A stretch of DNA of 64,000 nt from Clarkia xantiana subsp. parviflora (GCA_036873135.1 JAPTYO010000007.1:9468763-9532762); one strand, 5' to 3'. Shown: positions 12,568 through 25,100, counted from the stretch's first letter. Notes: generated by a model from the letters alone, not told the origin. Translations and numbers: made by a program.

Positions 12568-15500
12568 TCTATATATTATATAAGGTAAGAGGTGAGAGGG
12601 TAGTTAAATCTAGACCTGCCACATCAGCTTTTTAGAAGATTTATAACTCGCCACATCAGCTTTTCAGTTCGCCGTTCTTCTCCGTGTCTCCTTCATGTCC
12701 ATTTCAGATCGCCGATTAATTTCTCCTTTCCGTTTCAATCTTCTCGGTTCTCGGTCCCCCGCCACTTCAATTCTCGACTCTTCCTCTACCTCAACAAGCG
12801 TTTCCTTATCCCGTCTATTACTTTCCTTCTCGCGATTAAGTTTCATCCATGGACAACCACGAACAGAGACAACGATGGAGAACCGGAGGGGCTCTGCATC
12901 TCGGCGACAGTTATCCTTCAAATCCGTAAATTCGTGCAGGGGCTCTGCATCTCGGCGCAATCAGAAACAGAAGAAGACCATTAACATCCCGTCGTTAATT
13001 GACCTCCTCATACCACGAAAAAAATCTGATATCTACTTGACGCAATCGACAAGGTACACAATTTGATGGTCATGAAGGAAGGGATTTTGATGCCTCTGCC
13101 CTCAGTCATACTTTCTTCAATTGGCCTCATCAAACTCTTCAAGTCGAAGCTTCTCAGGTAAGAAACACTCATGACATGATATTGGTTTCTTCAAGTTGTT
13201 TGTAAACCGATTGCTGGCTGTGGCGAGGGGATATGTGGTACTAGCAGAGTTCTTCACGACTTCGAGAGAAATTATCGGGTGACAGCTGCAGCCACATCAC
13301 CTACTCTCTAGATCGCTAAATTTTCCATGTCAAGCGTACCGATTGCCTCACAGCCCTTTGTATGGCAGATGACTTTAATGGAAGTAAGTCCTTGCATTTT
13401 AATTTGACTCCACTTAATCCATTTTGGCTTGGCTTGGCTTGACTTGACTTGATTTCGCATCATTAAGCTCATAATCAAATAGTCACAGTCTATTGATGTT
13501 TTAATTACCAATCTCTAACATTATAGAAAGTTGATTTTTTTCAGGTAGGGGTTAACTTTTTCTGGTTATGTGATTCAAAATGTTTGTCAGAAATTTCAAA
13601 CTCTGATATGTATTGATTTCTTCCATGATTATGAGTCCCAAGATGGTTTTGTCTAAAACTAAAAATACCCTATTTTTTGTGCCTATAGCTCAAATGCACC
13701 GTTACTATTTTGAGGTTGAACCATGTATCGGATTGTGGCAGCTGCTGCATCTGTTGGTGGATACCAATGGAGAGTCTGAATAATGTTGTGAGTCAAGATC
13801 AAGTTCCTCGGTGGAGAGCTCAGACAGAAGTTTAAGAACATCAATTCTGAAGTCACATGTATTTTCGGATTTCTCAAGGTACGTGCCACTATAATGGGTC
13901 ATACGAAAACAAAAGGATCAATATAGTTCTTCTCCATAAAGTGCATGTTGAACATTAAGCATTGTAGTTGTCAGTTGCCAAGTAATCTTAGTTTTAACCA
14001 AATGGCTCCAGTATTGGGATATTTTTTACTGTCTTTTGATTTTAAAGAACAGTGGCATGTCAACACTGATTTCTCATTTCAGCTTAGGTATCGACAAAGA
14101 GAGTGAAGAAACAAATTTGCTGCAACAGTTATCTGATGCTTGCTTAGTAGTTGATGACCGGAGCCTTCTGTGAGGGAGGAGTTGGTAAATACTTTTTGCA
14201 ACAGGGAGCTTACATCATATGAACAGATATTTGAAGGAGCTGGTCTGGCTGCGATTATTTTTTAGAATTTTTCATGCACAATTAAGCTTATATATCCTAA
14301 TTTGATTCTATCAATTCTTTATCCAGAGTTGGCGAGATTGGATAAAACTAAAGGAGATATGCTTGAATCAAGCGTCGAATACAAACAAATGAAGAAATTT
14401 GGAAAATATTCCCTTCTAAATGTCACGTGCCATATTACCTTTGCATCTTAGGGTTTCAACTCAACAAATGCGGTAGCCACCTACTCCTATTGATATCTTA
14501 CATAACTCCTGTCTCCACAAAGTTGGATTTTTCCCTGAAATTTTGCTTTGGAAGCTCAAATGCAAGGCATGGTGTACTTATAACGATTTTTCTGCTGCCG
14601 CATATCTGAACCCTATTTTCACACAAACAGTGGTTCACTGATCACTGAGACTGTGGCAGCGATGCATCGCAGCTAGCACCGGCCGTGACCAGAGTTTCAT
14701 TTTTATCTGAATGCTCTAGCTCTACCCAATCTGCTCAACTCCAGACCTCATTTTGTAAAAACGGGTATTCTCACTTACAATTCGATTATATTGCTACTGA
14801 ACTTTTGTCTAATTCTGCTGAATTAGTTTCAATTTGGTCGATCATTTCTTTGTCCTTTTATGGAGCTACGGTCGTGGTCGCTGATTTCTGTTGTTGCAAT
14901 TTGGATTTCAGCCCCTGGTGCGGCTGATTTTTGTACTGCGGCAAATATGATTTTCATGCCTTATCACTGCGTGCTGCTCCGATCTGAATTTCTCACTTGA
15001 AGCCGAATTTTTAATTCAAAGTTGCTGATCTGAATTTCTCATTTGAAGCTGATTAGTTAGATTTCATCTATAATTTTTCAGTTTTTGGTTCGGACATGAT
15101 CTGATGCAAGTTGCAATGACTTCTTAACTGAAATGTTGAATATGCAGTTCACATGTTGAATATGATATTGACATGTCCAAAACTGGTGAAGATTTGATCT
15201 GGTCTTGCTGCACGCGCATTGATATTGTTGAGCTCTTCTTTCTATTGCGGCTGATGCTATATTTCTAAGAGCATATTTGGTTGATTTATGCTGAATTAAA
15301 TTGATTTGGCTCTGATTTTGGATGGATTACTTCAAGTTACTACTACATTAAATTTGCTATATATGATGATGCTACATAAAGATTGTATGAATATGAAAAA
15401 GTTATTTAAAACATGCTCAGTTTTCATTTTCAGAGTTTATTCCGTAATATTACTCGATAAATTTAATTATTAATTTTTTATTTATCACCACTAATAGTTT

Positions 15501-16698
15501 TTATTGAGATTAACGTGTAGTATTGTAATAAAAAAAATCATATATTGTCTTGAGCACTATAATTATAGTAAAGTAAAGTAATCATAATTTATTATATACA
15601 AATTATTTTGGAATTGACATATATAAAAGTGATAATTAAATTCCGGATAGCTTTTGGGAAGTAAAGTTGTCAAGTCTACTACGAAATAATGATTATCTGT
15701 CCCATCCCAGATCGTGCATCATCGATAAGATTTTGACACGTGTCATTAGATTTAATATTTTTCTTATAGGGTTCACTAATCCTAATAGGGTTTTAGAAAA
15801 GAAAAAAAACCACCAAATTAATTGCACCCAGAACACCTGTCAACATCTTAACGGTAAGGCACGATCTGGGATAGGAAGACTTGGACAGGAGATCTACATC
15901 CTCGAAATAAAGTCTGAAAAGGAAAACTAACATGTTTTAAACAAATTTGTCATATTCATACAATTTATTTGGTTTTATTCATTCACTTTTATATATTTCA
16001 ATTTTGTGTATATTATATATTCAGATTACTTTATTTTAGAGTAAAAATAATTAACTTAATTAATAAAATTAAAATTATTTTAAAAATATTTCAAGATATA
16101 ACTATTTACTATAGTTATAATGTTTAAGATAGCAAATATATTTTTATTACATATTAAGGTATTTACTGCACGTAATTTTAATTTTGATATTATTAAACTA
16201 AATAAATTTTATATTTTCTTCATTCAATCATGTAGATTGCGTATTTAACAAACTATAACAATTTAATGAATCATAGGACGAAAATACTAAAATCACCAAA
16301 AATAAATCATCTTTAATCATTTTGCCATAATCATTATTTCATTTTTTAAAAAACACTCTATGTTTAATTTGCATTAATTATCATTATTTAAAAAATATAT
16401 TCAATAAAAAAGGAATTGTAAGTCAATGATTAACCTCACATGGCTAAAAACAAATTCAATATAACTCTCATTGGTCATATTATATGTATAATCATTTTAC
16501 CGAGTTTTTTTTATTCTTTCAACTTGAGTTGAAAAACAATTATAATTTATTTTATTATATATAATATATTTTCATCTGTAAAAAATATACTATTGAATGC
16601 AACTAACTAAAAACATAATTTCAACCTTCTATATATTTATAAGTTAGCGTGTACTGTTTAACGGGTAGCCCCGCGCGTAGCGCGGGGTCAGCACCTAG
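12568..16698 (+). mobile_element. Non-autonomous Helitron (4.1 kb) with captured gene fragments
   Basis: The left end is A followed by TCTATATATTATATAAGG. The right end is a perfect stem CCCCGCGC-GTA-GCGCGGGG, then TCAGCAC, CTAG and a flanking T. This gives a TC start, a terminal hairpin, a CTRR end and insertion between A and T without duplication. The body includes a GC-richer segment at 12660-13070 with a repeated GGGGCTCTGCATCTCGGCG phrase, a decayed VPS53 fragment that keeps intron borders, and AT-rich filler. Neither helicase nor Rep is recognisable, so it is non-autonomous. Confidence 0.7.
13826..14450 (+). pseudogene. Captured VPS53 gene fragment (broken)
   Basis: Three exon-like blocks match, from memory, the plant Vps53 subunit of the GARP/EARP vesicle-tethering complex. 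Block 1 ends at 13878 and reads KFKNI, then after a frame break ILKSHVFSDFS. Block 2 (14083-14242) reads EETNLLQQLSDACLVVD, then in another frame EPSVREELVNTFCNRELTSY. Block 3 (from 14327) reads ELARLDKT, then a shifted IKRRIQTNEEIWKIFP. The GT donors at 13879 and 14243 and the AG acceptors before 14083 and 14327 are still present, so the capture was of genomic DNA and not a cDNA. Frameshifts and a TGA in place of a Trp codon make it non-functional. It lies wholly inside the Helitron. Confidence 0.75.
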
Positions 16699-17520
16699 TA
16701 TGTATATATGTGAATTAGTTTTAAATTTTTTTTATCTGCATTGAATTTCAATTAATGCATAAAATGATTATGTATAATATAACATACTACTCTAATTCAA
16801 TATGTTTTTTTTATTTAAAAAAAAAAGTGTTAGAAGGTAATAGATAAGTTGCCCCTTAAAATAAGTTTAAAATTATTTTGAAAGTTAAAAAAAAAAAAAA
16901 TTTAGCCACTCAAATTTTATAGATATATACAATAAAAACTTAAATATGCTTAATTCGAAATTAATTATCGACTTCATTCTTACCTATGAATGAATTTATG
17001 TTAACTTGAATCGTCGTAGAATCGTAGGATCGTTTTACTTAACTGGAGTCGTAGAATCGTAAGAGGTCGTAGAATCGTTAGATTCTAAGACCATGATCAT
17101 GATTCTTTAAGAATATCCTACAAGGGATCGGGATCGTTTGATTCAACTAGAATCGTAAAGTCGTAATATTCTAAGATCCAGATCGAAATCTTGACAAATA
17201 GTAATAATAATAATAATAATGATAATAAGTTAATAAAAGTTGAATTAGTCAACACGAAATTGAGGTTTTCGAACCGGAAACCCACAATTTCCAAAACCCA
17301 TGCAGCCCAGCGGAGATTGGGCGTGACGGTCTGCATCAGCATGAAAGTCTTCAATTATTTTCTTCTTATTAAAATATCTATTTTGTCGGATTGTGTGTTG
17401 AGCAAAACTAGATTATGTAACTGTAATGACGAAACATCACAGTAGCTCAATGGTAGATGTAATTTTGGATAGATAATATAATAATATAATATAGAAAGAT
17501 AGGAAGGCGTAGGGGGGGTG
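16699..17520. other. Intergenic and upstream region of glutamine synthetase
   Basis: From about 17000 to 17180 there are repeated GTCGTAGAATCGT phrases, a dispersed-repeat-like tract with no coding sense. A short AAT microsatellite follows near 17203. The last few hundred bases should contain promoter elements, of which only the TATA box is evident. Confidence 0.4.
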
Positions 17521-17529
17521 TATATAAAG
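17521..17529 (+). promoter_or_regulatory. TATA box of the glutamine synthetase gene
   Basis: TATATAAAG follows a G-rich run and lies about 160 bases before the ATG. It leaves room for a leader that contains an AAG trinucleotide run at 17590-17623. Confidence 0.65.
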
Positions 17530-17588
17530 GCGTGGTGGTGTATTGTTTGCCTCCCACCATTACCATACAGACAGATACATACAATTCT

Positions 17589-17589
<1 letters not shown>

Positions 17590-17619
<30 letters not shown>

Positions 17620-17623
17620 AAGC
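17590..17623 (+). repeat. (AAG)n microsatellite in the 5' leader
   Basis: About eleven AAG units lie between the TATA box and the start codon of glutamine synthetase, so they are probably transcribed in the leader. Confidence 0.85.
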
Positions 17624-17684
17624 AAGGGCGGGTAGCAGCAGTGAATATATTAATTGTTGAGGGAAGGAGATTGAGAGTGTGAAG

Positions 17685-19634
17685 ATGTCTTCGCTGCTGA
17701 CAGACCTAATCAACTTGAACCTATCGGAATGTACTGACAATATCATTGTAGAGTATATATGGTGAGTCAGTCATTTCTCCATCATCTATCTAATTTTACC
17801 GACAAACAGCAGCAGCTAATAACTAACTATACCTAATCTGTTTCTTTCTCTCTTCATTATATGATGGTTTTATTCATTCATTCATGTTTTACATAAAGAA
17901 GGAAAGAAAGAATCTCCTCCTAGCTGCATATATATATATATATGGATGATATATGTTGCTTTAATTACTTACTGATGTATAAATCTTGTTGTGAATAATA
18001 ATAAAGGGTTGGAGGATCTGGCATGGACCTTAGGAGCAAAGCAAGGGTAAGTAACAACTTCTTCTTCTTCTTATTATCTCCCCATCTTTAATTTTTATTA
18101 TTATTGTATCTAGCTAATATTGAAAGGTTAATCATTTATGATGTATTTTGCATACATAATATATAGACTGTGAAGGGCCCTATTACCGACCCGAAAGAGC
18201 TCCCCAAATGGAACTACGATGGGTCTAGCACTAACCAAGCTCCTGGAGAAGACAGTGAAGTCATTCTCTAGTAAGTCTGTCATTTCTTTACTACTAAAAT
18301 CACATTCATTCATTCATTCATTCTAACCTAACCTAACCTCCTGGTCTTATCATTATAAATATCAGTCCTCAGGCAATATTCAAGGATCCTTTCCGCAGGG
18401 GAGACAACATCCTAGTACGTTTGTTCCTTAATATTTAATTCCTTCCCAGCTGTTTCATTGTTGTTGGTTTTTTTAATTAGGGTATATATAAATCAATGAA
18501 TGAGGAGTGATTGTATCTGATTAGGTGATGTGCGACACCTACACCCCTCAAGGAGAACCCATCCCCACCAACAAGAGACATCAAGCTGCTACCATCTTTA
18601 GCCATCCCGATGTCGTTGAGGAAGTCCCATGGTATATCTATCTATCTATACAATAACCCCCGCATATATATCTTGTTTATTTAAATGCATGATGATCATC
18701 TATCTAATAGTAATACATACATACATACATTATTAATTAATTATTAATATAGGTACGGACTTGAGCAAGAGTACACCTTGCTGCAAAAGGAGGTGAAATG
18801 GCCTCTAGGTTGGCCCATCGGCGGCTACCCTGGTCCTCAGGGACCTTACTACTGTGCTATTGGTGTGGACAAGGCGTTTGGACGTGACATTGTCGATGCT
18901 CACTACAAGGCCTGCCTCTACGCCGGTATCAACATCAGTGGTATCAATGGTGAAGTCATGCCGGGTCAATGGGAATTCCAAGTCGGTCCATCCGTAGGTA
19001 TCGCATCAGGAGACGAATTGTGGGTTGCTCGTTACATTTTGGAGGTACCTACTACCTTTTTCTCTTATTAATTACTTTTTTCTCTTCTTCTTTAAATCTA
19101 ATAATTAATTGTTGCATGGTATCAATCAATCAACAACAGAGGGTCACTGAGATTGCAGGAGTCGTCCTCTCCTTTGATCCAAAGCCGATTCAGGGTGATT
19201 GGAACGGAGCAGGTGCTCACACAAACTACAGGTAAATATATGTATAGCTTAGTCAAGTCAGGTAGGTAGGTAGGTATTGTGCTTAAGTATCTAATAATCT
19301 TGCTGTGACATTATATAGTACCAAGTCTATGAGGGAGGAAGGAGGATACGAGATCATCAAGACGGCAATTGAAAAGCTTGGATTGCGACACAAGGAACAC
19401 ATTGCTGCCTATGGAGAGGGTAATGAGCGTCGCCTCACAGGGCACCATGAGACAGCTGATATCCACACTTTCAAATGGGGTGTTGCAGACCGTGGTGCAT
19501 CCATCCGTGTCGGGAGGGACACCGAGAAAGAAGGGAAAGGCTACTTTGAGGATAGGAGGCCCGCATCCAACATGGACCCCTATGTTGTCACTTCCATGAT
19601 CGCAGAGACCACCATTCTGTGGGACAAGCCTTAA
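17685..19634 (+). CDS. GLN1: Cytosolic glutamine synthetase (GS1)
   Basis: This enzyme joins ammonium to glutamate using ATP to make glutamine. Eight exons: 17685-17761, 18007-18046, 18167-18270, 18366-18414, 18525-18631, 18753-19044, 19140-19231 and 19319-19634. All borders are GT..AG, phases agree, and the sum is 358 residues, close to the usual 356 for GS1. The protein starts [20 protein letters not shown] with no plastid transit peptide, so it is the cytosolic form. Family signatures are present: [20 protein letters not shown], the GHNGW-type [15 protein letters not shown] motif, the ATP-binding [15 protein letters not shown] stretch and [20 protein letters not shown] near the end. It ends TTILWDKP. 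An AATAAA at 19878-19883 may guide polyadenylation. The neighbour at 20232-23036 converges on it from the other strand. Confidence 0.96.
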
Positions 19635-19877
19635 TTAGAAGATTACTCTTCTTTCTTTCTTTCTTCATTGGAGATGACTTGGAGTGGAGTGGTCTCTTTT
19701 TGTGTCATAATAAGCAACCATAGGATATTGTTTTCTGGGGTCTTTCATTCTGTATCATGCTTTGGTCCTTCCGAAGAAGAAGCCATAGATAGCGCGTCTC
19801 TCTCTGTGTCAGTGTGTGTGTGTGTGAGAGAGCTTCTCCTCATGTAGTTTGAGTCCTGCTTTCCCATTTCGGGTGCA

Positions 19878-19883
19878 AATAAA
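19878..19883 (+). terminator. Candidate polyadenylation signal of glutamine synthetase
   Basis: AATAAA lies about 245 bases after the stop codon, beyond a TG/AG-rich stretch in the 3' untranslated region. Confidence 0.45.
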
Positions 19884-20231
19884 ATGATATGGATGATTTG
19901 AGTCCTCAATCAATAATAAATAACAATTATTATAACCAAGGCCTTCTTCTTCTTCTGAAAATATACATCCATGTGTTTACAGACATGATGAAGCTTGGTT
20001 AGAACAGAGCAACAACATCATGCTTCCCTTGTCCCTACTATTTATTAGTAGGATCCTGGAAAAATGCAAACTGACTTATGAGTAAATATATAATAAATAG
20101 CTTTCAATTGTAATGCTTATTCATCATTCACTAATATCAGTTTGCCTCCTAAACATATAACTAACAATCATAAAAGGAATAACCATCTGACTGATGATAT
20201 TCGGGTTTACAAGCAGGCACCCACTAATTCA

Positions 20232-23036
20232 CTAACTGCAACCGCCCGGCCCATGGAACATAACCTTGGCACCAGAGTAAACCAACCTTGCATCATCTGC
20301 ACATACACCACCACACCATCACTTCATCTCATATAAGACTCAAGTTTTTTTTTATCACATAACAGCTTCTTTCCCTTTTTATTAAAAAATACTGACTACA
20401 CTACTGAAACCCATAATAATCATGTTTTCCTTATTTAACCAGGCTAAATATTTTGAAAACAAAAAACAAGATAGAATCTCATTATACCTGCAATCTTGTC
20501 TATGTTAAAGCTTAAAGGAACATTTTCATCCGACTCAACAGTTGCCTTGGCTGCAGCAACACCAACGGATATGGCCTGTATAAGATTCAGCCCCGAGCAA
20601 ATGGAGGCAAGTGATCCACCAACCAAGCAATCTCCAGCACCCGTCAATGTCTTAACTGCTGCAGGAAGCGTCGGGACATGCACAACAAATAGGTCCTCCC
20701 TTTCCTCCTTTCCATCAAGGAACCTTTTTAAAGGACAAAAAGATGATGCAAATGTCTCAAATAGTTTCCCATCTCCTCCTAGAGCTTTCTCACTAATGAT
20801 CCTAGGTCCCCCTCGACAGCACAGGAATACTCCTTTTGCACCAAGGGTTACAATCACAACTTTGATGCCCTTCTCTAGCAAAACCCATATTGCTGGTTTC
20901 AGGATTTTGAACAACCTCTCCACAGAAACCTCACTTTTATCTTTTACCATGCTACTGCTGCTGCTGCTGCTGCTTGAAAGAGACAAATTTCCTGGGGAGA
21001 GCTCGTCTGCCATGGCCATGAGCTCATCTTCATTAGGTGAAGTGTATGTGATCTGATGGGGTCAAAACCAAACCAATAACAGTTGCTATTTTTTATTTTT
21101 TTTCAGCAGCAAATATAGTTGATAAAATGGTGTGATCTTCCTAAATATTTTATCCTTCCCTTTTTTTAGTGCAAATGATTCAATAGTTAGAGAAATCAGA
21201 CATATAAGAAAGACCACTGACATATCTAGCAATGGAAGCCACTCGTCTCGATTTGGCAACTGACACGGGTTCGAACCAAACACCAACATTACATTCTGCA
21301 GCCACTGAGGAAACAACAAGGACCCCAAGCGAAGCATTTCTTAGTATAGAGCTCTTCTCACCCAATTTGATAAGTAAGACTTATGGAAGCGTTAGCCATG
21401 AAAGGTTGGCGTTGGACTTACTTTGACTAGATGATTCTAGAGCACCAACACTCAAATTTGCATCGATCATCACTACTGGAGAACAGCGTACTCGATGTTT
21501 GAATTGTTGAATCCACTCACCTTGTAGAAACTTCTCCTAAAAATATTATCAAAGCAAACATCTAATAACTTGAAGTGGTAGCATATATAATAGATGCTGC
21601 TCATAATATATAATAGATGCTGCTCATAAATCTATCTTCTCGTCCAATATTAGATTACAGAAACTTGACTTACTGTATCTTGCACACTTGCAACACCAGC
21701 AGCTATCTCGCCATTCAAATCAACAGTTTTGCACACGACAGCGGTCCTGATATCTTGTCGCCTTAGAATGCCTGATTGAAAGCTGTAGACTTGTCAGCCT
21801 TAAGTTAACAATCACATTCTGCAATGCAAGGATACTGTGTGTGGGACAACTATCCTTATCTTATACAGGAGCAATCATGTAAAATGATCTAAACAATGTT
21901 AACGAAGATATATGAAATTTAAGTCTACCGATCTCTTTCAAGATATTCGGCTTCATCTCTTTTCTTATTTCATCATAATGAAAGCTCAACTATTTGTAGA
22001 GCATAGGTTAGTCATAATTAAAAGAGTTAGAAAAAGCCAACAGAGGTACAGAAGGAATGACCTTCAACAGGTAGCCCCGCAGATTTCCAGTGCTCCAACA
22101 ACAAACTCCCTAGTTGAGAAAACAGTGAACTAAATCAAACCTCACGAAATAATACTCAGCATCACAACTCAACTCTGGAATTACAAAATGAGTTATCAAA
22201 GGTCACGGCTGCCTAGTTAAAACGTAGCATCTTCTATGTGGGCACATAACAAGAAGGGTAATCACCTGCCATGTCAATACCAAGAGCACTGATAAGAAAG
22301 GGCTTTCCGCCAATCTTATACATGCATTCAGCAATATTTCGGGCAACTCCTCCCGGATAGTAATATACCTAAAGCACGACCAACAAAATAAATAAACAAC
22401 TGGATTTCCCACAAGCAACAAATGGTTTCATGAAAGGAAGCTAACATGAAATCAAGGAGCGACTCTACTCAACCATAAGGAAAACTGGGCACTGAGACAC
22501 AATGATCACACTGAATTGAGATTATAACTGGTTTCAGCTACAAAGTACTGACTATAAACTGCCAAATTGAATCGATAATAAGAGGTAAAATATCAACTTG
22601 GACAAACGTTTGACAAATTATCAGTAGTAGAATCCATCTTCCTATCATCTAGCATATAGAAATCGAATAGGAAGGAGAAAAGAATCCAAATTGATAGCTG
22701 ATTCTGCAATTACCGTGCCAGGGGAGGTGGTTCCCGGGATTATGACAGTGGAGGGGACGGCATGGATGTCCAGTACCATTCCCCCAATTATCACTGCTTC
22801 AGATTCTTCAAACTCTTTCTTCAACTGCCCTCCATTTAACAAGACCTTGGATTTAGAAAAGAAATCAATTAATCAATTCTGATTGAGACAATACAAGATT
22901 AAGCAGGGAAACAGCAATCAACTTGGAAGGAATGTCAGAATTCTTTACTGGGTGAAGAGCAAGGGTGGAAGGCTGAGGCTGTATGAGGTGGCGACAGAGA
23001 GAGTCGATCCTCCGCTTAACTCTGTCACTGTCCATT
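20232..23036 (-). CDS. PUKI: pfkB-family carbohydrate kinase, probable peroxisomal pseudouridine kinase
   Basis: Nine exons on the minus strand: 22949-23036, 22714-22829, 22266-22368, 22062-22109, 21674-21771, 21422-21536, 21222-21304, 20488-21052 and 20232-20296, giving about 426 residues. All phases join correctly. The acceptor of exon 2 (22829) was chosen to keep the frame and is the weakest border. The protein shows the pfkB core: EAVIIGGMVLDIHAVPS, YPGGVARNIAECM, VWFEPVSVAKSRRVASIARY, TSPNEDELMAMADEL and the catalytic TLTGAGDCLVGG with the conserved Asp. This pattern matches the plant kinase that phosphorylates pseudouridine before its cleavage by a glycosidase in peroxisomes. The N-terminus holds RIDSLCRHL, a perfect PTS2 nonapeptide. 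A serine run (SLSSSSSSSSS) interrupts the region after NLS. It could be another pfkB sugar kinase, but the PTS2 favours PUKI. Confidence 0.88.
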
Positions 23037-24455
23037 GACTACCTTCTGAATTCCAAGTCTGCCGGGAAAAGCGTATGAAGTAAAAGGTGCCACTGCCACC
23101 CAAGTGTCAAGTCGCGCGAAGGCTGTGACTGTGATCGGCGTCGGCCAATTGTATTTTTTTTCTGGCCAAGTGATGGCAACCCAATTGTATTTTTTTCGGC
23201 CAAAAAAAAAAAAGTGATCGGCCAAATTGTAATTGAAAATAAATGAAAAGGCTAGGCGGCCGTTCCTTTTCTTTCTTTTATTAAAAGGAAACATGCAACT
23301 TTATAGTTTATTTAGGGTAATTCGAATAATCTGATTACAAAATCAATACCTGGATTTTAAAATTTTAAAATGATTTTCTGAAATTTCAATTTTAAAAAGA
23401 ATTGTTACATCTATTATAATTTTCGTTGAATTGGATAAAAATGAAGTGCTGATCTTGTGAGTTTTTTTATGTGCATCTAAAATTGATTTTCTAAAAAATT
23501 GAAAAGAATGAAATGAAATACATTCATTTAGACGTTCAATTGAAACTTAAAAGGAACCATTGAATTTAAAAAAATTGATCATGCAATTCTTTCAATTTCT
23601 TAATGAATCCATGTTCGATACACATCAGAAAACCTCACGTTGCCGCAACATGCTCATTTTACGTTTAATTTTACGAAAACTATAACACTAATAGCAATTT
23701 AATTGAAACTGGAAGTTTATTTTAGCAAATTTATAAAAAGTTTAGGTTTGAATTTGTAATTGTATTAAGTAGTGATTTGATTATTAACCATTTAATTTAT
23801 TAAAGGGTTGAATTTTTTAGCGCTTGTGTTGTTTTTCATGAATATTTAATTACATTTATTAGTTAATAATAATAATGTGTTTTAGTATCATTTTCTAATT
23901 ATATAATTTTCCCTTTCCTCGTCTAGCTAATACCTCTGTTCACTTCTGCATAGAGAGAGACTGATGGTTATTTCCCGTATCCATCTTGCGGTGGCCAGAC
24001 AACCTAATGGATTTCCGGGTGCCACAAGGTGGCCTTCGAGCATCATTCTTGCGTCACAAACTACGAGTTTGAGAAGATATATTGATGAAGAACATGATTA
24101 ATTTGATGAATAAGATTATGAATAAAGAAGGGTTTTTCTTACTGGCATACTCTCTGAATTATGGTATCCATCTTCCTGCTTCCATTTACTAATTGATTGA
24201 TGATTGTTTAATAAAATCTCAACCAATATCTTTTTTGGCCAGTTCTCATCCAATATTGGATAGAATTATATTTCAACTCATATTTAAGGTGAGCTTTTAA
24301 TGCCAATATGGTATACCCATTCAATGCTAGATTTATTTTACTTAGACAATGAAAGGATTTACGAATCATTTGGATTTTGGGTGCGCCTATATATTTATTT
24401 TCTTCTTTTTCTGCCTAATTTTTTTAAAGTAACAAAATAAGAAAAACCCAAAAAC
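23037..24455. other. Intergenic stretch upstream of the pseudouridine kinase
   Basis: No gene is supported. Two short poly(T)/GGCCAA phrases (23150-23225) look like retroposon tail debris. The last five bases (AAAAC, 24451-24455) are the left target duplication of the copia element. Confidence 0.4.
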
Positions 24456-24639
24456 TGTTACGAAAGTAGAGAGGTAATAGAAGAGGGAACTTGAGGATGT
24501 TCTTATTATCACACATAGGGGCCCTTATATAGGGATTACATAGACTTGGAGAGGAAGTAAAATCAATACAAGGAAAGTCTAAATTAGGAAGATTGTATAT
24601 ACACATAATATTGAACATCCACATAATATATTCATAACA
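24456..24639 (-). repeat. 3' LTR of the copia element
   Basis: 184 bp, TGTTACG...TAACA on the plus strand. It matches the partner at 27497-27680 base for base by eye. Confidence 0.93.
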
Positions 24640-24650
24640 CTCCCCCTTGG
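24640..24650 (-). promoter_or_regulatory. Polypurine tract of the copia element
   Basis: CCAAGGGGGAG on the minus strand, immediately before the 3' LTR. This is the expected plus-strand priming site and it sets the element's direction. Confidence 0.75.
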
Positions 24651-25100
24651 ATGTTCATAAGGGAATTGTGCCTCGTTAAAACCTTACTAGAAAAAACCCA
24701 TTGGGATAAAAATCTAGTGAAGGAAAAAGAGTACACAATTATGGATCCCTTTTTGTAAGCTGCCTCGTTAAAAACCTTACCAGGAAAACCCAATGGGATA
24801 AAACCTTGGTTAAGGGAAAAAGAGTGCAGCGGTGTAGATTCTCCCCCTGATGTTGACATCACGTAATTTCATTAAGTCGACGCAATCCAATCATGTTCGC
24901 CAATATTCCAGATGTCGCAGTCGATAAAGCCTCTTTGAAAAGATCCGCTAGATAGTCATATGAATAAATTCGTTGGATGAAGAATAACTTGAGGCGAATG
25001 TGTTTTGTATGTCTCCTTTGATATAACAATCTTCAACTCGAGCTATATAACCTGCATTATCTTCATATATACAAAATAATGGTACAATATATTTATTATC
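24650..25100 (-). pseudogene. Decayed copia pol 3' end (RNase H tail)
   Basis: Minus-strand reading gives YEDNAGYI...YIKGDIQNTF and FSKRLY, corresponding to the copia pattern in which an EDN..CI motif, YIKGD..KHI and DLFTKAL follow each other. Stops interrupt every frame. Next to the LTR lie two diverged copies of a CCTCGTTAAAA..CCTTAC..GGAAAACCCA block (24670-24830), a feature I know from several plant copia families. Confidence 0.6.

Noticed and set aside
12664..12960. Arg/Glu-rich minus-strand ORF
   Set aside because: Simple-composition shadow in a captured Helitron segment; no recognisable domain.
20496..21056. Long plus-strand ORF opposite the pseudouridine kinase
   Set aside because: It is the shadow of the large kinase exon on the minus strand, which carries pfkB motifs.
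21481..21536. CTACAAG|GTGAGT on the minus strand as an exon donor in the pseudouridine kinase
   Set aside because: Reading through gives EKFLQGEWIQQFKHRVRCSP, which fits the family, whereas splicing would delete it.
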